A DNA stretch of 64,000 nt, from NCBI RefSeq assembly GCF_023721415.1, contig NZ_JAMQVC010000006.1, positions 85,036 through 149,035 of the forward strand, read 5' to 3'. This document shows, piece by piece, positions 44,501-53,100 of the stretch (within the stretch, counting starts at the first letter, position 1; every line of letters begins with the position of its first letter). The notes below the pieces were generated by a model that worked only from the letters and a program-made list of their open reading frames with translations, was not told the DNA's origin and searched no databases. The position numbers and the translations under genes are program-made. Source of the stretch: Galbibacter mesophilus (GTDB taxonomy: Bacteria; Bacteroidota; Bacteroidia; Flavobacteriales; Flavobacteriaceae).

Positions 44501-47265
44501 TTAAATATACCGCTAAAGTAGAAAGAAATATAGTCTTGGAAGGAGTTGTTTTAACACCTCAGAAAGATGAAGAGGTAGAAGACTCCAATAAAAAAGAATT
44601 ATCCGAAGAGGATTTCTTTAATAACTATCTAGGCTTTTATGATGATGCAGATAATAAATACAACGCAGAGTCACGAAAACTTTATGATGGAAATTTATTG
44701 GTTTATGTTCCAGGTGCTAGTAATAAATATTTAGCCCAGTTCTCTACAGATTCAAAAGAATTCAATGAGAATTCAACTTTCAATTTACTTCTGGATTATA
44801 ATAGTTATGTCTTATCGGATGAATATAAAATTAAGCAAAAAGAGTTTCCTTATAGAGATGCTACACCTTTTAGGGAGCAGCATGACTTGGATCCAAATTT
44901 GGTTTATTCGGTATTAAATGGAAAAGATTGGACAGAAGCTCACCCCTTATTGATAAAATTTGCTGAGTTAAATAATGCAAATCCGTTAATATTTGAAAAT
45001 TATTTTAAAAGTAACTATCAAAGCTTAAATTATTCTCATTTGTTAGGACAATTAGGTTTAGATGATTTAAAGAAAGAATATCTTAATTTAATTAATTATA
45101 TAATTGAGGGTAGAAAGTCCCTAGAAGAACTCTACAGATTCTATTGTGATAATGAATATAGTGTTTCTTCTGAACTAGCTGGAAGAAGGCATTCTCATGA
45201 TATAAGCGGTAAACTTTTAAAAGATGTAACTTCAAACTTATCTTCTGAACAAATAAGTTCTCTTTCGTTTGAATATAGATCAAAGGGATTAAATAAACTA
45301 ATTAAAACAGAGTCTTTAAAAAATAGCTATCAGGATAATGACCTTAATACTGATAGATATGAAAACCAAGTATTGCGATTAATTAAGTTTACTCCAGATA
45401 GCCAAATAAATGATTTGATCCACTATTTGGAGAATGGAAAAGAAACATTTAATGGCGAGTATGCCTGGTACAATTTATATGAAGAAATTAATGACGCAGG
45501 CATAAAGTCATGGACTAGGGATAATAGAAACGATTTAATAAAGACACTAACAACCTTTTATTTAAAGTCTGATAGATTTAAAGAAGAGCTAAGTCAGTTG
45601 ACTAGCGCTATAGAGAATATCAATGTAGATTATATAGACGCAAGGACAGTAATTAGTGACTATAGAGATATATTCCAGAGAACTTGGACACAAATTAAAG
45701 TTTCTCGTTATATAATAGATCCTTCAGATTTTTATGTCAAATATGATACGGATTACAATAAGAGTACCGGAGAGATTGAAGTTGAAAAAAATCTGACTTT
45801 AGGATATATTCCAAAGACGGAAAAACAATATTTCTTAAAACCTTTCGATTTACTTTTGTTTAAAAGTAATGCAAGCTTAAAATTACTATCAGATTACAAC
45901 ACCAATGGTGAGAAAGACCTTCTCTATGTTCCTGCCATTGTATTATATTATGATGATACCGTACGGGATAATGATACTTACGGTGATATTGCTCAAACTA
46001 CTTTTGATGCAGTTTCTTTAGCCATTCCAGGTGCACAGTTATCCCAGTTAAGCAAATTAGGAAGAATAATTCACATTGCTGATAAGGTAAGTACTGTAAC
46101 AAGTATTGCATCCAATGCAACAGAAAGTTATGATAAGGAAGCTAACGAGATACTTGGATTGACAAGCGAAGTATTGGGAATCGCCAGTATAGCAGGCGAG
46201 GGAGCTTTAGATGTAAGGAAATTCCTTAAAAAAAATGCGCTCGATAAAACAGTTAAAAAATCACTAGAAGATTATAATGAACTAGTCACCAAGATTAATT
46301 CCGTTGATGGTGAGGTTGTGGCTTCTCTTTCGAGTGGAGATAAGGCCCGAATAAAGAAAACATTAGAAATTGAAGGAGGCGCACTTAAAATAGAGGGACA
46401 GTCTATTGATGCAGAAGCTGTGGTTAGTGCTTTAAATAAATTAGATGGAATTTCTGATGAACGTATTTTAATAAGAGGAGTCAGTAAAGATGAATTAGTC
46501 GAGAATATAAGAGGTCTCACAAAGAGTAATGGTAATGCTATCACTGAGATAGAGCTTGAAACTATTATAGGCTTATGGGAAGATGGCGAGTGGGATGAAC
46601 TTTACGAATTTTTTATAGCTAATAGAATTAATGAATACAATGGAATTACATGGCCTCCTATGGATGGTTTCAGCGGTGGAATTCAAAATTTAAGTAAAAC
46701 TGATCTACAAAATATGTCTTTTGATAGATTTCAAAAAGAATCCAGTCTAGGAGGTAGTTATGCTAGTCCCATCAAGGAAAACGAAGGAATTGAAGATCTC
46801 GTTTATACTTATGATTCGAGAATGTTAGCAACAGATTTATCCGATGGGACTTATTATTTTAAATTTAAATTTTCCACAACAGTAGATGGAGATGTTTTAA
46901 AAGGAGATGTAGCTCCTTGGTTTAAAAAGAATGCCAATTTAGCAGGAGAACAGATAAAAACAACTAAACCATTGCACTTAATGAGTAAAAGTAATTTTGT
47001 CGAAGGAAGTATTGAAGCAAGAGTTTTAGTTAACGGAAAATGGAGAAAATGCGTTGTTAGAGATAAAGAAGTAATTACACAGATACAAGATAGACTTAAT
47101 CTACTGGATGAAAAATTGGCAGATGAAATCGCCGATTATATAAATAGTTCTAAAATGAATTTAAAACTTTTTGAAGATGCTGCAAATTCAAATAAAATCG
47201 ATGATTTAATTGAAGCATATAGATTACTAAAAAAGAATAACATAGAAATACCCGATTGTCCATGA
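41512..47265 (+). CDS. TANFOR/FN3 protein with metzincin-like site and C-terminal TNT-like toxin domain
   Basis: 1917 residues from the ATG that opens a signal peptide (MIKRLLTLLFFISLTFAGA); a GTG at 41488 is less likely. Residues 22-290 match the TANFOR-type start of Bacteroidota proteins (APIYFSDYADAAALNGP, LPEG-like IPEGSYQFCYEVYDV, NIVFQWTPRQIN). An FN3 domain follows (about 295-380). Near 870 is HELGHGVFTLEH with WLMDYGSG downstream, a metzincin-like zinc site and Met-turn. The C-terminus (about 1705-1825) reads WPPMDGF, FDRFQ, GGSYASP, DVAPWF and GEQIKT, the order of motifs in the TNT NAD-glycohydrolase toxin (WPPNDGF, RYG, FVSP, APWFG, GGxQ). No T9SS tail is seen. I infer a polymorphic toxin; the toxin call is moderately sure. 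Confidence 0.72.
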   Translation: MIKRLLTLLFFISLTFAGAQTFPVTVAPQVRQPAPIYFSDYADAAALNGPLRVQLILNDLNIANREVRLKTYFEGNGINFQSNNVVGGAAPLFLEGGVPLVLTSAELAPYFQYSNITGISPTAYGQPIPEGSYQFCYEVYDVASGNRISQKSCATTYIFQNEPPFLVFPHNKSAIQEQNPQNIVFQWTPRQINVTNAEYELSIVEVWDNTIDPQAAFLSSPPVFTVTTNKTSYLYGPTDPMLLANKRYAWRVQAKAKQGDEEIGLFKNQGYSEIFSFVHTTPCKTPINVTHEVKGMREANIYWEDFSTDITEFTVRYREKGSDGAWFMSRSTANWVTLWDLRPGTVYEYQVAKQCALVTSDYSPVKTLTTFIANDESGLYNCGIPPQIDLDNQQPLDELKKGDVFKAGDFPVKVQEVSGSNGRFTGKGYVTIPYLNSIKVAVEFTNVFVNSSNQLAEGMVITKYDPEWSNIADVDGFIDSVENVGDIFSGGDEILEAVDFEITDVKIENGEIVLTGVDENGNPITKSIDHDDGDDYTITDSKGNQWSVNENGNISQSGEADDSPQLTVDNADGIASGNHAGTLQDPKVTKITSKDIEVSFRIGEKTKYALDKAGNQFEINNYPKFELENGGVYYPDHKAVVDDQDDVFYADVVIVNPAISIDSINIKTSNNTAIKHKVLEDGKTVEIWVSGNNPYRTEEAVVTYLDPEDNKYKIAATFYIHHIKRYEPIDVKIVPINGGATIADMQARLNGIYEQVGVSFNVSVEPNFEISQSEWDDNNNGQIDYNSANFLSDYPTELKNFIQIYKRRNPGYDPKSYYLFLMDESLKVTKPLAGFMPKTRQWGYLFEAYYNIEDEDELESKGNAAKVAAHELGHGVFTLEHPFREDIDNAGLAEGWLMDYGSGTELAFTDWQMLSDPSLKLYLFQDEEEGQSVVLSGIPIEYRNPKLDSFTFMTLNGSYITLPFSVRDLEFTTGLDNLDGFVDYPAGALIGFTIDGVKYTAKVERNIVLEGVVLTPQKDEEVEDSNKKELSEEDFFNNYLGFYDDADNKYNAESRKLYDGNLLVYVPGASNKYLAQFSTDSKEFNENSTFNLLLDYNSYVLSDEYKIKQKEFPYRDATPFREQHDLDPNLVYSVLNGKDWTEAHPLLIKFAELNNANPLIFENYFKSNYQSLNYSHLLGQLGLDDLKKEYLNLINYIIEGRKSLEELYRFYCDNEYSVSSELAGRRHSHDISGKLLKDVTSNLSSEQISSLSFEYRSKGLNKLIKTESLKNSYQDNDLNTDRYENQVLRLIKFTPDSQINDLIHYLENGKETFNGEYAWYNLYEEINDAGIKSWTRDNRNDLIKTLTTFYLKSDRFKEELSQLTSAIENINVDYIDARTVISDYRDIFQRTWTQIKVSRYIIDPSDFYVKYDTDYNKSTGEIEVEKNLTLGYIPKTEKQYFLKPFDLLLFKSNASLKLLSDYNTNGEKDLLYVPAIVLYYDDTVRDNDTYGDIAQTTFDAVSLAIPGAQLSQLSKLGRIIHIADKVSTVTSIASNATESYDKEANEILGLTSEVLGIASIAGEGALDVRKFLKKNALDKTVKKSLEDYNELVTKINSVDGEVVASLSSGDKARIKKTLEIEGGALKIEGQSIDAEAVVSALNKLDGISDERILIRGVSKDELVENIRGLTKSNGNAITEIELETIIGLWEDGEWDELYEFFIANRINEYNGITWPPMDGFSGGIQNLSKTDLQNMSFDRFQKESSLGGSYASPIKENEGIEDLVYTYDSRMLATDLSDGTYYFKFKFSTTVDGDVLKGDVAPWFKKNANLAGEQIKTTKPLHLMSKSNFVEGSIEARVLVNGKWRKCVVRDKEVITQIQDRLNLLDEKLADEIADYINSSKMNLKLFEDAANSNKIDDLIEAYRLLKKNNIEIPDCP

Positions 47266-47798
47266 AACTAGATATGCCGCATATATACATAGGGGAAAAG
47301 AGCCCTACAAAATTAATAGCCACAGAATATATAGAAGCTAACTATGGCAATACCATGTGGCGGTACCAATTTTATGTTGACGACAAATTAGTAGATAATA
47401 AGCACATGAATTATAAATATGGAGGATTATACCCCAATTTAGATTTATATCAATTTGAAGCTAAAGATGGAAGACACGTATTTATACCGAATGGCAAAAC
47501 GTTAATATACAATACAGAAGAAAAGACTTATTTTGAAGTAGCGCCAGCGGTAGACACGGTAAATAACAATTTTGTGAAGAATTTCTTTAATAACAATAAG
47601 TTAGTCATTGTATATCAAAGGGGAATTCAAATTATAGCTCTAAATAGCTACATTGCAAAAAACGTACTATTTCCTCAAAACAGTTATCAATTACGGGATG
47701 CTTTTTATGATGATAGAGATTTGTATGTGACTTTTAAGGATTTAAAAAACTATAAAGAAAAAACGCAAAAACTAACAATTTTAATCGATGAGTATTAG
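47262..47798 (+). CDS. Candidate immunity protein for the TNT-like toxin
   Basis: About 178 residues. The ATG at 47262 overlaps the TGA of the toxin gene (ATGA), more plausible than the TTG at 47256. No signal peptide or membrane segment: a cytosolic, beta-rich protein (MWRYQFYVDDKLVDNKHMNY, LYQFEAKDGRHVFIPNGKTL, LVIVYQRGIQIIALNSYIA, DLYVTFKDLKNYKEK). No family is recognised. Position directly behind a toxin domain, overlap, small size and cytosolic location are what is expected of a cognate immunity protein; that is inference. Confidence 0.6.
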   Translation: MKLDMPHIYIGEKSPTKLIATEYIEANYGNTMWRYQFYVDDKLVDNKHMNYKYGGLYPNLDLYQFEAKDGRHVFIPNGKTLIYNTEEKTYFEVAPAVDTVNNNFVKNFFNNNKLVIVYQRGIQIIALNSYIAKNVLFPQNSYQLRDAFYDDRDLYVTFKDLKNYKEKTQKLTILIDEY

Positions 47799-47799
47799 A

Positions 47800-48750
47800 A
47801 TGAGAAAAATATACAGCTGCATAATACTACTATTTTCTATATTCCATCTTCAAGGGCAATGCCTATTGGTTGCTTTAGCAGATGATTTAGGAAGTTCTTC
47901 AGCGGAATTTAAAGAAATAGTAAGTTCTAGTGATGGGATAGCTACATGGGAAATATTACGCAACGCTGGCAGTAAATACGTAAAAACCAACCCCAAATAC
48001 CTAAAAACGTTTAACAAGTTATCGCCAGATGTACAAGCTCTGGTCGCCAAGTTTACAGACGATGGTACACGCTCTACTCTCACTAAGTTTTTAGACGATT
48101 GTGATGATGATTTTATAACAATGCTAAACCAACAAGAAAATTTAGTGTACGTAAAAGGGATGTTGGCTCATAAAGACCAAGCATTTTCCGTTGCTGAAAT
48201 GGAACAAATAGGGGAGCTAATAGATAATACGGAAGCCAATGAAAAGCTTTCAAAATGGATAATAAGAAGTAAAAAAATAGATGAATTTAAGACTTATACT
48301 AGCTTGGGGAGAAGTTTAGACCAAAAAATAAAACTAGCAATAACAGATAAAAACTCAAGTCTCTTTAAAAAACTGCAAGATGAATTGGGAGTTGATCTGT
48401 CCAATTACGTAGTGCTTACCGAAGTGCCTTTGGTTACCAAAAACGGTTTTATGAAAGCCGATATAGTGCTAATAAGGCGAAGTAATGACGGATTTGAAGA
48501 CATAGAAGATGTAATCATAGTTGAAAACAAGCTCAGTCAAAACACTACGTTCACCCCACGCCAAAAAGAAGGTTTTGGCGCTATTTTAAACGGACAGACA
48601 CAGATGAAGGTTAAGTATGATGATAAGACAAAAACGTTAAAATCTGGACAGATTCTAACAGTATCGGAAAATAAAATCTATAAAATAGCAGATCATGGTG
48701 CAGATGACATTAGTAATATAACTATAGAAAAAATAAAAACGGTAAAGTAA
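47800..48750 (+). CDS. Exported protein with PD-(D/E)xK nuclease-like C-terminus (orphan toxin module)
   Basis: 316 residues from the ATG at 47800 (an upstream ATG at 47788 adds four residues and overlaps the previous gene). Signal peptide MRKIYSCIILLFSIFHLQGQ. Residues 25-190 are helical with AWDIL-like ATWEILRNAGSKYVKTNPKY and FLDDCDDDFITMLNQ, as in linker regions before Bacteroidota toxin domains. The C-terminus has KADIVLIRR (Asp at 221) and VIIVENKLS (Glu242, Lys244), the D...ExK signature of PD-(D/E)xK nucleases. It looks like a toxin tip with its own leader instead of a TANFOR front. No database check was possible. Confidence 0.6.
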   Translation: MRKIYSCIILLFSIFHLQGQCLLVALADDLGSSSAEFKEIVSSSDGIATWEILRNAGSKYVKTNPKYLKTFNKLSPDVQALVAKFTDDGTRSTLTKFLDDCDDDFITMLNQQENLVYVKGMLAHKDQAFSVAEMEQIGELIDNTEANEKLSKWIIRSKKIDEFKTYTSLGRSLDQKIKLAITDKNSSLFKKLQDELGVDLSNYVVLTEVPLVTKNGFMKADIVLIRRSNDGFEDIEDVIIVENKLSQNTTFTPRQKEGFGAILNGQTQMKVKYDDKTKTLKSGQILTVSENKIYKIADHGADDISNITIEKIKTVK

Positions 48751-48751
48751 A

Positions 48752-49471
48752 ATGCTAAGTAAAAAGATACGCAAGCAAATTTTATACGGTAAACTAAATG
48801 AGCTTTTAAAACCTAAAGGATATAAATTGATAGACACAGGTTTAGATCCAAGGTATATTTTAAAGTTAGAACACAAAATAGAGTTTATTTTTTTCAACTT
48901 TAAAGATGCGGGCTCAGTTTCTGCTTCAGAGTTGTTAGTCTCAATTAACGAAGTAGAGAGTATTATTTTAGAAATTGAATTGCCAAATTTTGATTTAACT
49001 TCTTATAAAGGGGGGAAAAAGTATTTTTTTTCAACAATAAAAGACATTGTTTTCAATAATGAGTTTGATAAAAAATTCTATCTAAAAGCTCCAGAAACGG
49101 AAGTCGAAATGGAGGCAATGGCCACTTGGTTGGTTAATTACCTCCAAACTCGTGGTTTTGCCTTTGCAGAGCATTACAGCTATTTGCCCAACATCTTGGC
49201 AAAAATGGATGCATTATTAGATGAAGGGAGATTTTGGAATGGAATTTTAGCAGGTACTGTTGATAATGCATTTCGTGGACTTATTATTTCTAAATTATGC
49301 AATGACAGTAATTTAGAAGGAAAAATAAAACTATGTGATAAAAAATTAAAAGCAAGAGAAAGTTTATCTATATGGCTTCCGTATTACGAAAAATTAAAAG
49401 ACCGTTTGAAAAGCATCGAACCGAAGTATGATGCTTCAACGGGAAGGGTGTTTGAGTTTGATAAAATATAG
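48752..49471 (+). CDS. Candidate immunity protein of the nuclease-like module
   Basis: 239 residues, starting one base after the previous stop. No signal peptide or membrane segment. The N-terminus (LSKKIRKQILYGKLNELLKP, KGYKLIDTG) is typical of small cytosolic proteins of unknown function next to toxins; the middle is mixed (IILEIELPNFDLTSYKGGKK, WLVNYLQTRGFAFAEHYSYL) and the end helical. Family not recognised. Tight spacing to a predicted nuclease toxin suggests an immunity role. Confidence 0.55.
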   Translation: MLSKKIRKQILYGKLNELLKPKGYKLIDTGLDPRYILKLEHKIEFIFFNFKDAGSVSASELLVSINEVESIILEIELPNFDLTSYKGGKKYFFSTIKDIVFNNEFDKKFYLKAPETEVEMEAMATWLVNYLQTRGFAFAEHYSYLPNILAKMDALLDEGRFWNGILAGTVDNAFRGLIISKLCNDSNLEGKIKLCDKKLKARESLSIWLPYYEKLKDRLKSIEPKYDASTGRVFEFDKI

Positions 49472-49473
49472 AT

Positions 49474-49998
49474 ATGGTTCATGTGTCACTAAATAAAGAA
49501 GAAGTCGCCAAATTGAAGCATAGAGTTCATGATTTGGAAAAATTAATGATAAGCGTTTTTTTGGCCTTTATTGCCGTTGGTACGATAGGGGCATTCGTAC
49601 CGTCGAGCATTTTTTCAAGAGGAGGGAGACGTTATTTTGAAGGTGCTTCCCAAACCTTGCCCGAAAAGATTGGTACGACAGCATACATTTTTCTTTTAGT
49701 TTGTTTGATAGCGTTGGTAATAGGCTATCTCCTAAAAGAGTATAAATATTTTGACCTTAAAAAAGATGTTTCCGAAGGGAAGAAGACCACTTTTAAAACT
49801 ACAGTAACACGCGTAACATTGCTCGAGGATGATATGGGAGAACAAATTTTTAGAGTTTGTTTACTGCCAAACAGGTACGACATTGAAAAAATGGAAATAG
49901 CCGTGAATAATGTAAATGGAATATTAAAGTCCAAGGATAAGGTAGAAGTAGAGATAACAACAAATGCTTATTATCCATTGAATGTAAAAAACATTTAA
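49474..49998 (+). CDS. Two-helix membrane protein of unknown function
   Basis: 174 residues. A charged N-terminal helix (LNKEEVAKLKHRVHDLEKLM) leads into a first membrane segment (ISVFLAFIAVGTIGAFVP) and a second near 80-100 (AYIFLLVCLIALVIGYLL). The C-terminal 75 residues are soluble and beta-rich (FKTTVTRVTLLEDDMGEQIF, VEVEITTNAYYPLNVKNI). It starts 2 bases after the previous stop, the last gene of the tight cluster behind the TANFOR gene. It may be a membrane immunity protein or unrelated cargo. Confidence 0.55.
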   Translation: MVHVSLNKEEVAKLKHRVHDLEKLMISVFLAFIAVGTIGAFVPSSIFSRGGRRYFEGASQTLPEKIGTTAYIFLLVCLIALVIGYLLKEYKYFDLKKDVSEGKKTTFKTTVTRVTLLEDDMGEQIFRVCLLPNRYDIEKMEIAVNNVNGILKSKDKVEVEITTNAYYPLNVKNI

Positions 49999-50061
49999 AA
50001 CACACCGCTACCGCAGGAATCCTTTAGTGTGGTGTTAAAGATTAAAAAAAATAAAATACAA

Positions 50062-50096
50062 CCTCTTTTAAAAGTACCCCTTCGGGGATTGAGAGG
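50062..50096 (+). promoter_or_regulatory. Nested hairpin before the 1628-residue gene
   Basis: CCCC-TTC-GGGG (50077-50087) forms a tight stem inside a wider CCTC/GAGG pairing (50062-50065 with 50093-50096). It lies 15 bases before the ATG at 50112, so it could affect translation or be the end of the preceding transcript. Confidence 0.4.
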
Positions 50097-50111
50097 GCTA
50101 AAACATAAACT

Positions 50112-53100
50112 ATGAACCAAAACTACCTAACCTTACTACTACTTTTCCTGGTTGTCTCGGTGCATGCGCGCGTGAATCCTATTGATATTAATGGGAAAGA
50201 TAGCTTACTTGTAGAAAGTGATACTATTGTTTTAAAACCTGAAAATGTTTCTTCAATTGATTATTCAGCGAGTTTAAATTACGAGCTTAATAGTATTTCA
50301 CAAAAAAAACTAGAGGCCTTAAAGGCGCGCAAGTATTCACAATCTTCAAGTCCACAAGTCAAAGCCAAGAAAGCTTTGGAAGGATTAAAACAATATCGAT
50401 CTTTTCCATCTTTAGACCAAAAAGTAATGGAGTCTCCACTAGCGTGGTACGATGGTTTAGCGGAGTTCACCAAGGAGTATTTAGAGAAAGTTTTAAAAAG
50501 AGATCGAAAAACGGACTCCGTTATAGTGGCTGCTGAAAAACTTTTTGACGAATTGTCTAAACATGGGAAGTTTATAGATATCATTCGTGGAGATGAGTTG
50601 CTGGAATTCCCTATTGGAATGAAAAAGGATTTTGGTAATTCATCTATAACTGTGGGGGTTATAAATGCAAAAATACATCCACAATATGCAGAAGTAGATC
50701 TCTTTGCGAAATTAGATTTAGGTGTATTTGGAGAAACACTTTTTTTTGGGGCAGAAGGCGTTAAAATGTCGCATCAAGGAGGAATGTACGATCAGGCGAA
50801 ACTAAAACTTTTGGATGATTTTCCGGTAGGACAAAATGGAGGCCAATGGTTATTTACATTTAAAGGAGATTTCAATCAATCCAAAGGAACCGGTGAAGAC
50901 CAAACTTATATTGTAATTGATTGTGAAGGAAAAATCCTTGAGGTAAACCTTGAAGCTGATGTTAGAATAGCAAAAACGGTAGCAGTGCCCCTCAATGACG
51001 ATGGATCCTTAAAATATCCTGGAAAAAAAGATCCACAATCTTCTGAATCACCTGTTGGGAACGATAGCTACGTAGGAGCGAGTTTTAGCATAAAAACAAA
51101 CTCCTTTGAAGATTTATTAATAGACGTAAGTCTCCCAAGATTTGGTTTGGTAGCATTACCCAATTGGGGGTTTTATGCAGATAAAATGGTGTTAGACTTA
51201 AGCGATTTGAGTAATTCGGAAAATGTGAAGTTTCCAGAAATTTACAATGAACAACAGTTATTAGTACCAGGACAAGAAAATTTGTGGAGAGGGTTTTATG
51301 CCAACGAGATAAACATTACGCTACCGCCACAATTTAGAAAGAAAAATTCTGAAAAGAGAATCACTTTTGGAGCGCGTGGCCTGCTTATAGATAACTTTGG
51401 GGTTTCAGGTAATTTCTTTGCCCATAACCTTTTACATATTAATGAAGGTAATGCATCTAAATGGCAGTTTTCTGTAGATTCTATTCACGTAGATTTACAA
51501 GTTAACCGATTTATTGAAGCGGGATTCAACGGGAAAATTGTGTTGCCAATTAGTAAAGCCGACTCAGCTTCGGGAGGATTATTGAAATATAAGGGTTTAA
51601 TCTCAGCAGATGATCATTATCATGTGCAGGTAGATGTAGAAGAGGATGTTGATTTTAATATATTTAAAGGGAAAGCAAAACTCTTTCCAGAGTCTTATAT
51701 TAAGCTGGAAGTGGATCAAGGAAAATTTTATCCCGAAGCCAATCTAACTGGGATAATGGCCTTCAATCAAGGTCAAAAAAAGACTTTGGATGGGATATCT
51801 TCTACAAACGAGGAGACGGACACCGAAGATATAGAATCTCTGAAGTTCGATGGACTATCATTTCAAAACTTCAAAATACAAACTAAAACGCGTCCAAATT
51901 TGCAAATTGAGTATATGGGATTCAAAGACACCATAGCTTTACCTAGTTTTTATGGTTTTCAATTAGGATTTTACGACATAAAGGTTAAAACTGAAGAGAA
52001 TGATAAGGCCGAATTAGGTTTTAACAGTTTTGTAAATCTTGATGAATCAGGTATAAAGGGCGATGTACGGCTTCGGATAATTGGAAAGTTGGAAGAAGGC
52101 GATTATTTAAGATGGCGATATGATAAAACCTTGGTAGATTCTGTTGAAATAGACGTAAAACGAAAAAATTTCGAATTTAATGGCAAACTGCATTTTTTTA
52201 AGGACAGCGAAATCTACGGAAAAGGCCTTGCAGGAAAGCTCAGATTACGTTCCACTAGTTTAAAACTGGAAATGGAAGCCAGTGGTATTTTTGGTAATAC
52301 TGGAGATTATCGGTATTGGTATGTTGATGCCTATGGTAGACCCATTTCTTCAAACAACGATAACTTTACCATTTATGATATCGGAGGAGGGGTATACCAT
52401 CATATGAGAAAAGCCGGATTAGATGAGAGGGGAGGATCTATGTCTGGAATTTATTACCGACCAGATAAGGATACCGATTTTGGATTTAAGGCCTTAGCGG
52501 CCTTTGAGGTAAAAAAGTCTGCAACGTTTACTGGGCTTATTGCTATTGAAATGAGTTTTAATAGTGCTGCTGTTGGTGGAGGGGTTAGCCGAATTGGGTT
52601 CTATGGAGCTGCTGCATTAATGACCAGTAAAAGTGCGAATAGCACTACAGATAGTCCATTTGGTTCGGTGGATGAAATGCAGAAAAAAGTGGCAAGTAAG
52701 GAAGAGAGTTTAGGTGATTTTCATAAAATGTCTATCGACAAGGAAGGGATTAAGTACTTCGCAACAGAGGTTTTTCCAGACGTTTTGACTGGAAAAGAGC
52801 TGTTTGCAGCTCAAGTTGCTATTGACTTTGACTTTAGAAATGAGACTTACTGGGGGATGTTTGATGTTTTCCTAAACACGCCTGCCATCAAGGGAGCAGG
52901 AGAAAAAAACAGACTTGGTTACTTAGAATTTTATAACGCTCCAGATGATTGGTATATCTATGTTGGAACTCCAACCAAAAGATTTGGAGTACAGGATATT
53001 CCAATTGGAATTTTTAAGGCTAAAATAAATTTATACTACATGACAGGTACTATTTTACCTGATCCCGCACTGCCTCCAGCTAATGTTATTGATATTCTGG

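Noticed and set aside
47000..47265. T9SS sorting tail at the end of the TANFOR protein
   Set aside because: No YPNP, no beta-rich 80-residue tail and no terminal basic residue pattern; the end is helical and follows the toxin-like domain.
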